Shown piece by piece: positions 10,023 to 16,836 of a stretch of DNA of 64,000 bases (the first letter of the stretch is position 1; each line of letters opens with the position of its first letter). Source of the stretch: Chloroflexota bacterium. Lineage in GTDB: Bacteria > Chloroflexota > Anaerolineae > Anaerolineales > Anaerolineaceae. The stretch is from NCBI GenBank assembly GCA_021825925.1, contig JAKAFP010000008.1, positions 1 through 64,000 on the forward strand, written 5' to 3'. Both the position numbers and the translations under genes were made by a program. The notes under the pieces are model-generated. The model was not told where the DNA came from. It searched no databases and saw only the letters and a list, made by a program, of their open reading frames with translations.

Positions 10023-10475
10023 TTAGACACCGAGTGGTTCCAACACTCTCAATAGTTCGAGAGGCAGGCACTCGCCATTTTTGCAGGTAAACAGTTCAAA
10101 TCCACGGGTCTGGATGAAGAGCATGAGCAGATCATGATCTGCATCTTCGCTGCCCATGAGGGCGTTTTCATCCAGAACGAACAAACGTTTGAACATGCCG
10201 TTCAACATATCCTGCTTCATTTGCTGGTACGCAGGCCGGTTGAGGTTGTCCAGGTTGTCCAGATCCAAATAGATCCCCGCCAGATGCTTGAACTCAAGGT
10301 GCTGTTTGATGATCGTCAGCCCTGTATACAATTGACGTTTTGCTTCATGGCTGTAGCTGTCGCCAGGGTTGATCTCAGCCCGCAGATAGAACGCAAAGGC
10401 TTTCTGGTCTTTTTCCAGCCCATGATGCAAATAGTCCACACGATAACCGCCGAATTTGGTCATAGCATCCAACAT
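10023..10475 (-). CDS. Stand-alone serine-recombinase-like domain, active site lost
   Basis: A 150-residue protein. Residues 26-130 follow the resolvase N-terminal domain pattern: AFYLRAE where YxRxS is expected, EAKRQL for the helix-A glutamine, GIYLDLDNLDNLNRPAYQQM for the region ending in the conserved RP, MFKRLFVLDENALMG where the DRLxR catalytic arginine strand should be, and HDLLMLFIQTRGFEL for the last helix-strand. The nucleophilic Ser is Glu34 and the catalytic Arg motif is lost, so it cannot recombine DNA. There is no DNA-binding domain after it. The start has GGGAGG six bases upstream. The fold call is from pattern only. It may be a domesticated regulator or structural protein. Confidence 0.6.
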   Translation of the reverse strand: MLDAMTKFGGYRVDYLHHGLEKDQKAFAFYLRAEINPGDSYSHEAKRQLYTGLTIIKQHLEFKHLAGIYLDLDNLDNLNRPAYQQMKQDMLNGMFKRLFVLDENALMGSEDADHDLLMLFIQTRGFELFTCKNGECLPLELLRVLEPLGV

Positions 10476-10540
10476 ATTCGGCCTCCCTCTTTCCTTACAC
10501 GAACACTTGCTTGAATCAACAACGACCATGATCGAATTAC

Positions 10541-10579
10541 TCAATCCGTTACACGACTTTCTGATTCTGCTTTCAACAT
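10541..10579 (-). CDS. Short upstream reading frame, 12 codons
   Basis: The sequence ATG TTG AAA ... GAT TGA encodes MLKAESESRVTD. It is preceded by an unusually strong purine tract, GGAGGAGGAG, at 10582-10591. It sits between the terminator of the structured RNA and the recombinase-like gene, in a different frame from that gene. It could be a leader peptide that couples translation or senses ribosome state, or only a chance frame; no homologue is recognised. Confidence 0.35.
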   Translation of the reverse strand: MLKAESESRVTD

Positions 10580-10603
10580 GTCTCCTCCTCCAGAAGAACA
10601 AAA

Positions 10604-10843
10604 TAAAAAAAAGGCCACGGGGTGCTCCGAGGCCTTTTGCGGGTTAAACAAAACGACCACGGATTTTGTGATGCACCGTGGCCGCCGAACTGGGTTTAAT
10701 CAGTCTTAACGATGGACAGGCGCATTTATACAAGGACCCACAGCAACAAACCCTTTAAGGGTTGCAGTTGTAAGCCAAGTCAGTTTAATGCCGGAATAAA
10801 CCATATCTCTGCGCCGTCCTTTCATAAGATTTTTGTTAACAAC
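10604..10843 (-). ncRNA. Structured RNA of about 240 nt, from consensus promoter to terminator
   Basis: Between a perfect promoter (10850-10878) and a perfect terminator (10605-10636) lies a 240-base stretch without a gene. It folds into clear elements: a closing stem GGACGGCGCA (10820-10811) with TGCGCC-T-GTCC (10724-10714 region), an inner apical hairpin GCAACCC...GTTGC (about 10765-10741), a separate stem CCACGG / CCGTGG (about 10682-10656), and the terminator. The rod with a closing stem and central unpaired parts recalls 6S-like RNAs, but no known consensus (6S, SRP, RNase P, tmRNA, T-box, common riboswitches) was recognised. It is either a free small RNA or an attenuating leader for the recombinase-like gene. 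Confidence 0.6.
10605..10636 (-). terminator. Rho-independent terminator of the structured RNA
   Basis: On the minus strand AAGGCC-T-CGG, loop AGCACC, CCG-T-GGCCTT is followed by a run of eight T. This is a textbook intrinsic terminator. It lies about 130 bases before the start of the recombinase-like gene, so it would stop transcription before that gene unless opened. Confidence 0.85.
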
Positions 10844-10849
10844 ATATAA

Positions 10850-10878
10850 ATTATACAAAATCGAAGACATAATGTCAA
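10850..10878 (-). promoter_or_regulatory. Consensus promoter of the structured RNA
   Basis: TTGACA (10873-10878) and TATAAT (10850-10855) on the minus strand, both fully consensus, are separated by exactly 17 bases. This is the best promoter in the window and predicts strong constitutive transcription starting near 10843. It is back to back with the rsmG promoter. Confidence 0.9.
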
Positions 10879-10951
10879 CAACGAATTTTAATTAAATCTT
10901 AATAATTAGAGCTTTTTTTGAACTCTGCAAAAGAAAATAAGTCGGTCTTGG

Positions 10952-10957
10952 TATAAT
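10952..10957 (+). promoter_or_regulatory. Extended -10 of rsmG (leaderless start)
   Basis: TTGGTATAAT forms a TGn-extended -10 box ending six bases before the rsmG ATG. Transcription would begin at or next to the start codon. No Shine-Dalgarno is present, consistent with a leaderless message. Confidence 0.65.
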
Positions 10958-10963
10958 TCTGAA

Positions 10964-11674
10964 ATGCATTCATTTATTACAGAATCACAAAAATATACCG
11001 GCTCTCCCCTCACCGAACAGCAGATCAAGGCTTTCGAGATCTTTGAATCCGAGCTGATGAGCTGGAATGAAAAATTCAACCTCACGGCCATCCGTGACGC
11101 GGAAGGAATTCGCGTCAAGCATTTTCTCGATTCACTCACCTGCCTATCAGTGATGAAGCCGCTGCACAATGAACGGATCATTGATGTCGGTACTGGAGCA
11201 GGTTTTCCGGGCATCCCTTTAAAGATCATGTTCCCAGGGCTCAGACTCACCCTGGTGGAATCTGTGGGTAAAAAGGCCGGGTTCTGCAAACACATGGTGG
11301 AAACCCTGCACCTGGAGCATGTCGAGGTTTTATCTCTCAGGGCTGAGGAAGTCGGACGTCTACCCAACCATCGCGCACAATACGATTGGGCGCTGGCTCG
11401 CGCTGTTGCCAACCTGCCGATCCTGTCGGAATACCTGGTGCCGCTGCTCAAAATTGGCGGCCACATGCTCGCCCAAAAAGGCGATAGTGCACATGCCGAA
11501 GCACAGGCCAGCGAGAATGCGTTCAAGTTATTGGGGGCTGAACTTCAAAAGATCGAAAAGATCACCCTGCCGGGTGTTGTGGATGAGCGCTTTCTTGTGG
11601 TTATTAAAAAGACTTCCGCGACCCCTTCCCTTTACCCCCGCACGGTCGGCATCCCTTCAAAGAAACCGCTGTAG
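10964..11674 (+). CDS. rsmG: 16S rRNA (guanine527-N7)-methyltransferase
   Basis: A 236-residue SAM-dependent methyltransferase (GidB family) that methylates G527 of 16S rRNA; its loss gives low-level streptomycin resistance in other bacteria. Visible signatures: SWNEKFNLTAIRD near residue 34, KHFLDSLT near 52, the SAM-binding IDVGTGAGFPGIPLKI near 72, LVESVGKKAGF near 98 and the ARAVANL motif near 147. The C-terminal 20 residues are extra and rich in Ser/Pro. It stands alone on the plus strand, converging on recF with only four bases between the stop codons. A leaderless start is likely. Confidence 0.94.
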   Translation: MHSFITESQKYTGSPLTEQQIKAFEIFESELMSWNEKFNLTAIRDAEGIRVKHFLDSLTCLSVMKPLHNERIIDVGTGAGFPGIPLKIMFPGLRLTLVESVGKKAGFCKHMVETLHLEHVEVLSLRAEEVGRLPNHRAQYDWALARAVANLPILSEYLVPLLKIGGHMLAQKGDSAHAEAQASENAFKLLGAELQKIEKITLPGVVDERFLVVIKKTSATPSLYPRTVGIPSKKPL

Positions 11675-11678
11675 ATCG

Positions 11679-12887
11679 TCAGGACTTCAACACACTTACC
11701 GAGCCGCTTGAGATCTGCCAGCGCTCGCATTGTTCGACAAAACCCGGTGAGAAAAGGTTTAAATCCGTGGTGGTTAAGATCGCCTGCTCGGCTTTCTCCA
11801 AATAATTCATTAAATAATTCCGCCGATCAACATCCAGTTCAGCCAGGGTTTCATCAAGCAGCAGCACCGGCCATTGGGTGGTTTTTTGTTTCAACCAATC
11901 CACCTCAGCCAATTTCAATGAGAGGATGGCCGTACGGAGCTGACCGCGCGAGCCAAAATCGGTGAGGTCAATGCCGTTGCAAATGATGCGCATTTCATCG
12001 CGGTGCGGACCAACCGTCGTCACGCCACGAGCGATCTCTTCGTTTCTGACTTGTTTCAGTTTTTCAGCGAACCCCTGCTGTAATTGTTTTAAGGTAAATC
12101 CGTCGCGCTGAGCAGAAGTCTGGATGGGCAAACTGAACTGCCCTTCAGGTTTCGGCAAAGGATCATACGATGGTTGATAATTCAGGCGAATGACTTCCTT
12201 GCCACCGCTCAGATGTTCATGAATTCGAATGGCCAATTGCTCAATTTCCTGGATGGCCAAAATACGCGCATGCATGATCCTCGCGCCGCGGCTGGTGAGC
12301 ACCTCGTCCCAATAATCCAATTGGGATGCATCTCCACCGCGTTCTGCCAATAATTTAAGTAATGCATTGCGCTGGGTGATGGCCTGGTTGTATTCAGAAA
12401 GCGCCTGGGTGAAAAAGGGATCTGCCTGTGCTGAAGCCAGATTCAGGTAACGGCGTCTCTCTTCCGGTCCGCCCTCGAGGATACGGGTCATCTGCGGTAA
12501 AAAGATCACCGCGTTAAAGTGCCCCACCACCTGAGTGACCGGTGCTTTAACACCGTCCAACAACACTTCCTTGCGTAGACGCGCCCCACCATTGCCATTA
12601 GAATCCTGGATCAGCCGAACCTCAAGCTTATGCTGCTGGTCGCCGCGTTGATAAGCTGCGACCAAACGCGCCACAGTCAATTCTTCACTGGTAGCTACGA
12701 AATTAAGCAGCTGCTTGTCGCTCATGGCATGAAAAGATGTGAACGTCGCCAGGTAATAGATCGCTTCCAACAAGGAGGTTTTTCCCTGGGCATTCGAGCC
12801 CATTAGCAAAAGAATCCGCCTTGGCACATCCATATCCAGGCGGGAGAAAAGCCGAAAGTTGGTCAGCGATAAATGAGTCAGATACAT
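11679..12887 (-). CDS. recF: DNA replication and repair protein RecF
   Basis: A 402-residue SMC-like ATPase that loads RecA at gapped DNA with RecO and RecR. Walker A is GSNAQGKTSLLEA near residue 31; the family opening LTNFRLFSRLDMDVP is present; the ABC-type signature is FGSRGQLRTAILSLKLAE near residue 313; Walker B is PVLLLDETLAELD near residue 345. YLNLASAQADPFF and GPHRDEM are further RecF segments. Its stop lies four bases from that of rsmG. The def gene ends three bases before its start, so the two are likely co-transcribed. dnaA, dnaN and gyrB are not beside it, unlike the classical origin cluster. Confidence 0.93.
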   Translation of the reverse strand: MYLTHLSLTNFRLFSRLDMDVPRRILLLMGSNAQGKTSLLEAIYYLATFTSFHAMSDKQLLNFVATSEELTVARLVAAYQRGDQQHKLEVRLIQDSNGNGGARLRKEVLLDGVKAPVTQVVGHFNAVIFLPQMTRILEGGPEERRRYLNLASAQADPFFTQALSEYNQAITQRNALLKLLAERGGDASQLDYWDEVLTSRGARIMHARILAIQEIEQLAIRIHEHLSGGKEVIRLNYQPSYDPLPKPEGQFSLPIQTSAQRDGFTLKQLQQGFAEKLKQVRNEEIARGVTTVGPHRDEMRIICNGIDLTDFGSRGQLRTAILSLKLAEVDWLKQKTTQWPVLLLDETLAELDVDRRNYLMNYLEKAEQAILTTTDLNLFSPGFVEQCERWQISSGSVSVLKS

Positions 12888-12890
12888 GGA

Positions 12891-13424
12891 TCAATCAAGC
12901 GGAGTTTCTTCGTCATCGCGGGGTTTCCACACCTTGTCGGTGCGGTCGGTATAAATGATGCCTTCCAAATGGTCTATCTCATGCTGAAAGATACGTGCCA
13001 GCCAGCCTTCTGCTTTGATCTTGGTCGGTTGGCCATGCCGGTTTAAGGCCTTTACAGTGATCCGTTCGTGCCGATCGACCTCTCCGACCAGGTCGGGAAC
13101 TGAAAGGCAACCTTCGATGCCGAGCACCATTTCTTCAGATTTTTCAATGATCTCAGGATTCACCAACACGTAAAGCTTTTTCGGGGCTGCTGGTGTGTCT
13201 GCATTTTCTTCTACTTCTTCTTCATCATCTTCAGCATACTCGATCACCACCACCCTTTGAGAAACAGCCACCTGAGGCGCTGCCAACCCAACCCCGGGGG
13301 CATCGCGCATGGTGTCAATCATGTTGGTGACAAGCATCTGAAAATCCTTGCCAAAATCGGTCACTTTACGGGCTTTACGCCTGAGAATTGGATCGGGAAC
13401 ACTAATAATATCTAGAATTGCCAT
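12891..13424 (-). CDS. def: Peptide deformylase
   Basis: A metalloenzyme that removes the formyl group from nascent chains. The three catalytic motifs are complete: GVGLAAPQV (motif 1), EGCLSVP (motif 2, with the metal-binding Cys) and HEIDHLEG (motif 3, with the two metal His and catalytic Glu). Between motifs 1 and 2 there is an acidic insertion (EDDEEEVEENAD) of about 20 residues not usual in the family. The start at 13424 (MAILDII) is preferred because GAGG is six bases upstream; an ATG one codon earlier is possible. It lies 37 bases after the membrane protein gene and just before recF. Confidence 0.94.
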   Translation of the reverse strand: MAILDIISVPDPILRRKARKVTDFGKDFQMLVTNMIDTMRDAPGVGLAAPQVAVSQRVVVIEYAEDDEEEVEENADTPAAPKKLYVLVNPEIIEKSEEMVLGIEGCLSVPDLVGEVDRHERITVKALNRHGQPTKIKAEGWLARIFQHEIDHLEGIIYTDRTDKVWKPRDDEETPLD

Positions 13425-13460
13425 CATAAACCTCGTTTTTAAGTCAATCAAGAGCCAATT

Positions 13461-15110
13461 TTACCCGTTTTCGTCTTCATTTGCTCGTTGATTTTCTTTT
13501 TGGATCTCTTCGTAGGTTTTGATCCATTCAACAAATTTTTGTTGTTCATTCTTCTTGGCTGTCTCGAGGGTCGCCCGGTAGCGTGCATATATTTCAGCCT
13601 GCACTTCTGAAGGTTGATAAACATTATCAAAGGTAAATTCTTCATTGCCGATCTTGATCTTGACCGTGCCAAAATTCAACAACAGGTTGATCAGACCCTT
13701 GCGCTCAAACTCAACGGTTTGGATATTTTTCACCGGCGCCGAACGGCGATCGTCCATTCCCAGAGGCTTCTTGTAGACATCAATCAATTGATCGTCAGTA
13801 ATGATGTAGACATCATTCTGCCAATCCTGGTATTGGTAGATCCACCAACCCCAACAAGCCACAGCCAGCACCAACGCGCCAACGTAAACCACAACCTCTG
13901 GAATGATGCTGAGAAATCCCAGGAGACGGGCCAATACCGCCAAAATGACCACGAATAAAAAGAATCCGGGAAGGGCGGTCTTTTTCAACATGATCCACCA
14001 ATGCGTCCGGTAGACTACCGAATCTTCCTTCTCAGTTCTCAGGCTGAAAAACCTTGCCATGAAATTTGAGAAGGAACCTGATCGTTCAACCTGGTTTTGA
14101 GTGCCACTATTTACTGAAGACGTTGACTTTCGGCCAGTTGCTCGATCAGCTTTGCCAGTTAATGCTTCGCGAATCTCCTGTTTTTCGGCCTGGGCGGATT
14201 CCAAGGCTTCGGCTTCACGACGCATTTCAAGCAGTTCATAGATCACATAAGGATAAGGCAGCCGCTTGAACTGCAGGTCGCCCGTATAAGTTCTCACGGT
14301 CACAGTGCCAAACCCGAGCAGCCTGCCTAATAATGATGTATCCACGCCAACAGAGAGTACCGCGTTGACCGGGGATTCGTGCCGGCTTTCGTAAAAACCG
14401 ATCAATTTCTTCTGAACACAAACGCGCTCGCGGGTCAGTATGAAACTATCATTGCCCCACTCCAATCCAGACCAGGCACAAATGATTGTGCCCACCATCA
14501 ACTCAAGGAGTGAAAGTATCAACAACGGCACAAAATAATTTATTGAAGCCAATGCTGAGAACAGCAAAAAAGAAAACCCGACCAAGAAAGCACCACCGAT
14601 CAGAAATACTCGCATGAACAGGAAGAACGGATGCCTGCGGCTGATCAGCTCCACCGCTTCTTCAGGTGCACGCCATGGAAGCTTCTGTGTGACGGTCAAC
14701 TGGTATGTTCTCTGGAACAAAGCAAATGCAGCATGCAATACCGGCCAGGCGTCCGCAATGGCACGCGCCTTATTCCCCTTGATCCGCAAAACCGATACTG
14801 CCGAAAGACAAACCGCCCTGGTTTGATGGGTCACACTCCCCGTTAAAACTTCTTCGCCAAAATGGTCCCCGGTGCCCAAAACACCAAGCATCCTATCCTC
14901 CTTGGCCTGGTGATAGAGGAGCTTCACTTTGCCAGAAAGGATGAAAAAAAGATCCTTCGCCGGGTAGCCATCCGAATAAACGGTCGCTCCTGCAGGGAAA
15001 TGGATCTGTTCAAAGAAAGGAGCGATCCTTTGCAGGTCTTCATCATTAAGCATCGAAAACGGGAAAAGGGTTTTTAAGATTTCTGATGGGTCCGCAGGAT
15101 TGACGATCAT
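13461..15110 (-). CDS. Membrane protein with cyclic-nucleotide-binding domain and two bacterial PH domains
   Basis: A 549-residue protein of unknown role. Residues 17-115 form a CRP-like cNMP-binding domain (FILSGKVKLLY, GDHFGEEVLTG, HQTRAV). Two hydrophobic helices follow (about 163-210), then a bacterial PH domain (DSFILTRERVCVQKK ... GRLLGFGTVTVRT), a polar linker, a second helix pair (about 372-425) and a second PH domain (VYIITDDQLIDVYKK ... LLLNFGTVKIKIG). The tail is charged and probably coiled-coil. It could read a cytoplasmic nucleotide or effector and act at the membrane. A -10 box six bases before the ATG suggests a leaderless message, perhaps continuing into def and recF. Confidence 0.85.
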   Translation of the reverse strand: MIVNPADPSEILKTLFPFSMLNDEDLQRIAPFFEQIHFPAGATVYSDGYPAKDLFFILSGKVKLLYHQAKEDRMLGVLGTGDHFGEEVLTGSVTHQTRAVCLSAVSVLRIKGNKARAIADAWPVLHAAFALFQRTYQLTVTQKLPWRAPEEAVELISRRHPFFLFMRVFLIGGAFLVGFSFLLFSALASINYFVPLLILSLLELMVGTIICAWSGLEWGNDSFILTRERVCVQKKLIGFYESRHESPVNAVLSVGVDTSLLGRLLGFGTVTVRTYTGDLQFKRLPYPYVIYELLEMRREAEALESAQAEKQEIREALTGKADRATGRKSTSSVNSGTQNQVERSGSFSNFMARFFSLRTEKEDSVVYRTHWWIMLKKTALPGFFLFVVILAVLARLLGFLSIIPEVVVYVGALVLAVACWGWWIYQYQDWQNDVYIITDDQLIDVYKKPLGMDDRRSAPVKNIQTVEFERKGLINLLLNFGTVKIKIGNEEFTFDNVYQPSEVQAEIYARYRATLETAKKNEQQKFVEWIKTYEEIQKENQRANEDENG

Positions 15111-15116
15111 CCTTTA

Positions 15117-15122
15117 AGTATA
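15117..15122 (-). promoter_or_regulatory. -10 box directly upstream of the cNMP/PH gene
   Basis: TATACT on the minus strand ends six bases before the ATG at 15110, giving a predicted start of transcription at the start codon. AAAGG lies immediately before the ATG but is too close to be a good ribosome site. The -35 is poor. Confidence 0.5.
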
Positions 15123-15216
15123 TCCAAAGTGCAGTAATTCGCCTATCATGCGCCAGTATAATCATGCTGCCATCTGGTAAAATCGGATGTGTTGTAAGAA
15201 TTTTGGAGTGCTTGAA

Positions 15217-16701
15217 ATGAAACATTTAAAGAACTTTTCATTAGTTCGTTGGCTGTCACTTGCCCTTATCGCGGGTGGTATCTTGTTGTTGGTTTTCCAA
15301 TTGGTGGTGTTCAGCCGCCTTCGTTCGTCTTTCTCTCCCGGTTCAACCATTGCCGGGGTGGATGTTTCCGGTTTGGATATTGACCAGGCTGCCGATCGTC
15401 TGACACAGGCTTATTCCGTCCCTGTTGAGCTGCATTACGGCGACAGCAGTTTTCAAGTAAAGCCCGCCACCCTTGGTTTTTCTCTAGACCTAAGCAGCAT
15501 GATGGCCGCTGCAGATCAAGCCAGGGCTTCCCTGCCCTTCTGGTCCGCTTTTTGGGATTATCTTTTCAACCGCTTCCCTGCCTCCCAGGATGTCCCCATT
15601 CGTGCGCAGATCAATACAGATCAGATGCGTTCATTCCTGGTGAGCGAAATCGCCGCCCGTTATGATCAAGACCCGGAACCCTTCTCTCCCATCCCCGGCG
15701 ACACTTTTTTTACAGCCGGTAAATCCGGTTTGAGCCTGGATGTGGACCGTTCGATTGAACTGATCAGCATGGCTTTGAAATCGCCCACCAACCGGGTGAT
15801 CAATCTGTCAATCAAGAAGAGCACTTCTTCACGCCCTTCTTATGAGAACTTGAAAGCATTGCTCTCTGAAGTCATTGATGCAAATCAATTTACAGGCGTG
15901 GTGGAAGTTTATGTGAAAGACCTGCAGAACGGCGAAGACATGCAGTTGGCGTACCAGGCCGGCGAACGTTTAACCCCGGATATTGCTTTTTCAGCCTTAA
16001 GTACGATCAAAATTCCGATCATGGTTGAAGTGTATCGGGTAAAAGACGAACCCACGGATGCAGACACCTTTTCGCTGCTTGAAAGAATGATGACCCTGTC
16101 AGATAACGATGCCTCGGATGCCTTGATGAAAACCGTAATGGATCCTAACCTTGGTCCAATTCACGTCACAGAGAGCATGGAACAGCTTGGACTGAAAAAC
16201 ACCTTCCTGGCTGGCATGTTCTATATTGGTGCACCAATTTTGAAAGTTTACTCAACACCGGCCAACACCAGGACCGATATCAACCTTGATCCTGATATTT
16301 ATAATCAAACGACTGCAACAGAAATGGGCTCGCTTTTAAGTGATATTTATCAATGCGCGCAGAACGGCGAAGGCAGCTTTGCTGCAGCGTTTCCGGGCAA
16401 GATCTCACAAAATGAATGCCGCGCCATGATCTCTCTACTCTCTCGCGATCGTAACGGGATGCTGATCGAATCAGGCTTGCCAGATGGCACCCAGATCGCC
16501 CATAAACATGGCTGGGCGCAAGATACAACAGACTATGTCATCCATAACATGTGTGATGCGTCCATCGTCTATTCACCCGGCGGCAATTATGTTTTGACCA
16601 TTTATGTTCATAATGACGAACAGATCGTCTTTGATAACGGTAATCAATTGTACGGAGACCTTTCGCGAGCTGTTTACAACTACTTTAATCTAGGTGGTTA
16701 A
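15217..16701 (+). CDS. Beta-lactamase-fold serine hydrolase with N-terminal membrane anchor
   Basis: A 494-residue envelope protein. A signal-anchor helix covers residues 12-34. The next part (STIAGVDVSGLDIDQAADRL) resembles the peptidoglycan-binding domain found before VanW and L,D-transpeptidase proteins. The C-terminal half has the class A beta-lactamase plan: S262-T-I-K265 (SxxK), S295-D-N297 (SDN loop) and K430-H-G432 where KTG is usual. It is therefore a penicillin-binding or beta-lactamase-like acyl-serine enzyme outside the membrane. Whether it hydrolyses beta-lactams or cell-wall peptides cannot be told. The start at 15217 has GGAG eight bases upstream. An intrinsic terminator follows. 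Confidence 0.82.
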   Translation: MKHLKNFSLVRWLSLALIAGGILLLVFQLVVFSRLRSSFSPGSTIAGVDVSGLDIDQAADRLTQAYSVPVELHYGDSSFQVKPATLGFSLDLSSMMAAADQARASLPFWSAFWDYLFNRFPASQDVPIRAQINTDQMRSFLVSEIAARYDQDPEPFSPIPGDTFFTAGKSGLSLDVDRSIELISMALKSPTNRVINLSIKKSTSSRPSYENLKALLSEVIDANQFTGVVEVYVKDLQNGEDMQLAYQAGERLTPDIAFSALSTIKIPIMVEVYRVKDEPTDADTFSLLERMMTLSDNDASDALMKTVMDPNLGPIHVTESMEQLGLKNTFLAGMFYIGAPILKVYSTPANTRTDINLDPDIYNQTTATEMGSLLSDIYQCAQNGEGSFAAAFPGKISQNECRAMISLLSRDRNGMLIESGLPDGTQIAHKHGWAQDTTDYVIHNMCDASIVYSPGGNYVLTIYVHNDEQIVFDNGNQLYGDLSRAVYNYFNLGG

Positions 16702-16727
16702 TTAAGCCTTCCAATATCAACAAATTC

Positions 16728-16757
16728 AAAAGATGAGGAAAACCCTCATCTTTTTTG
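16728..16757 (+). terminator. Intrinsic terminator after the beta-lactamase-fold gene
   Basis: AAAGATGAGG and CCTCATCTTT pair around a short A-rich loop and are followed by six T on the plus strand. It closes the preceding gene. Confidence 0.85.
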
Positions 16758-16836
16758 GTTCTTATAATCTTGTCAGTTTATGTGGATTCATGTATAGTCA
16801 TGAATAGCTTATTTAAGAACGCTTGAGGTCGGATAA

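Noticed and set aside
10604-10878. T-box or known metabolite riboswitch
   Set aside because: The T-box sequence and the conserved cores of TPP, FMN, cobalamin and SAM elements were looked for and not found.
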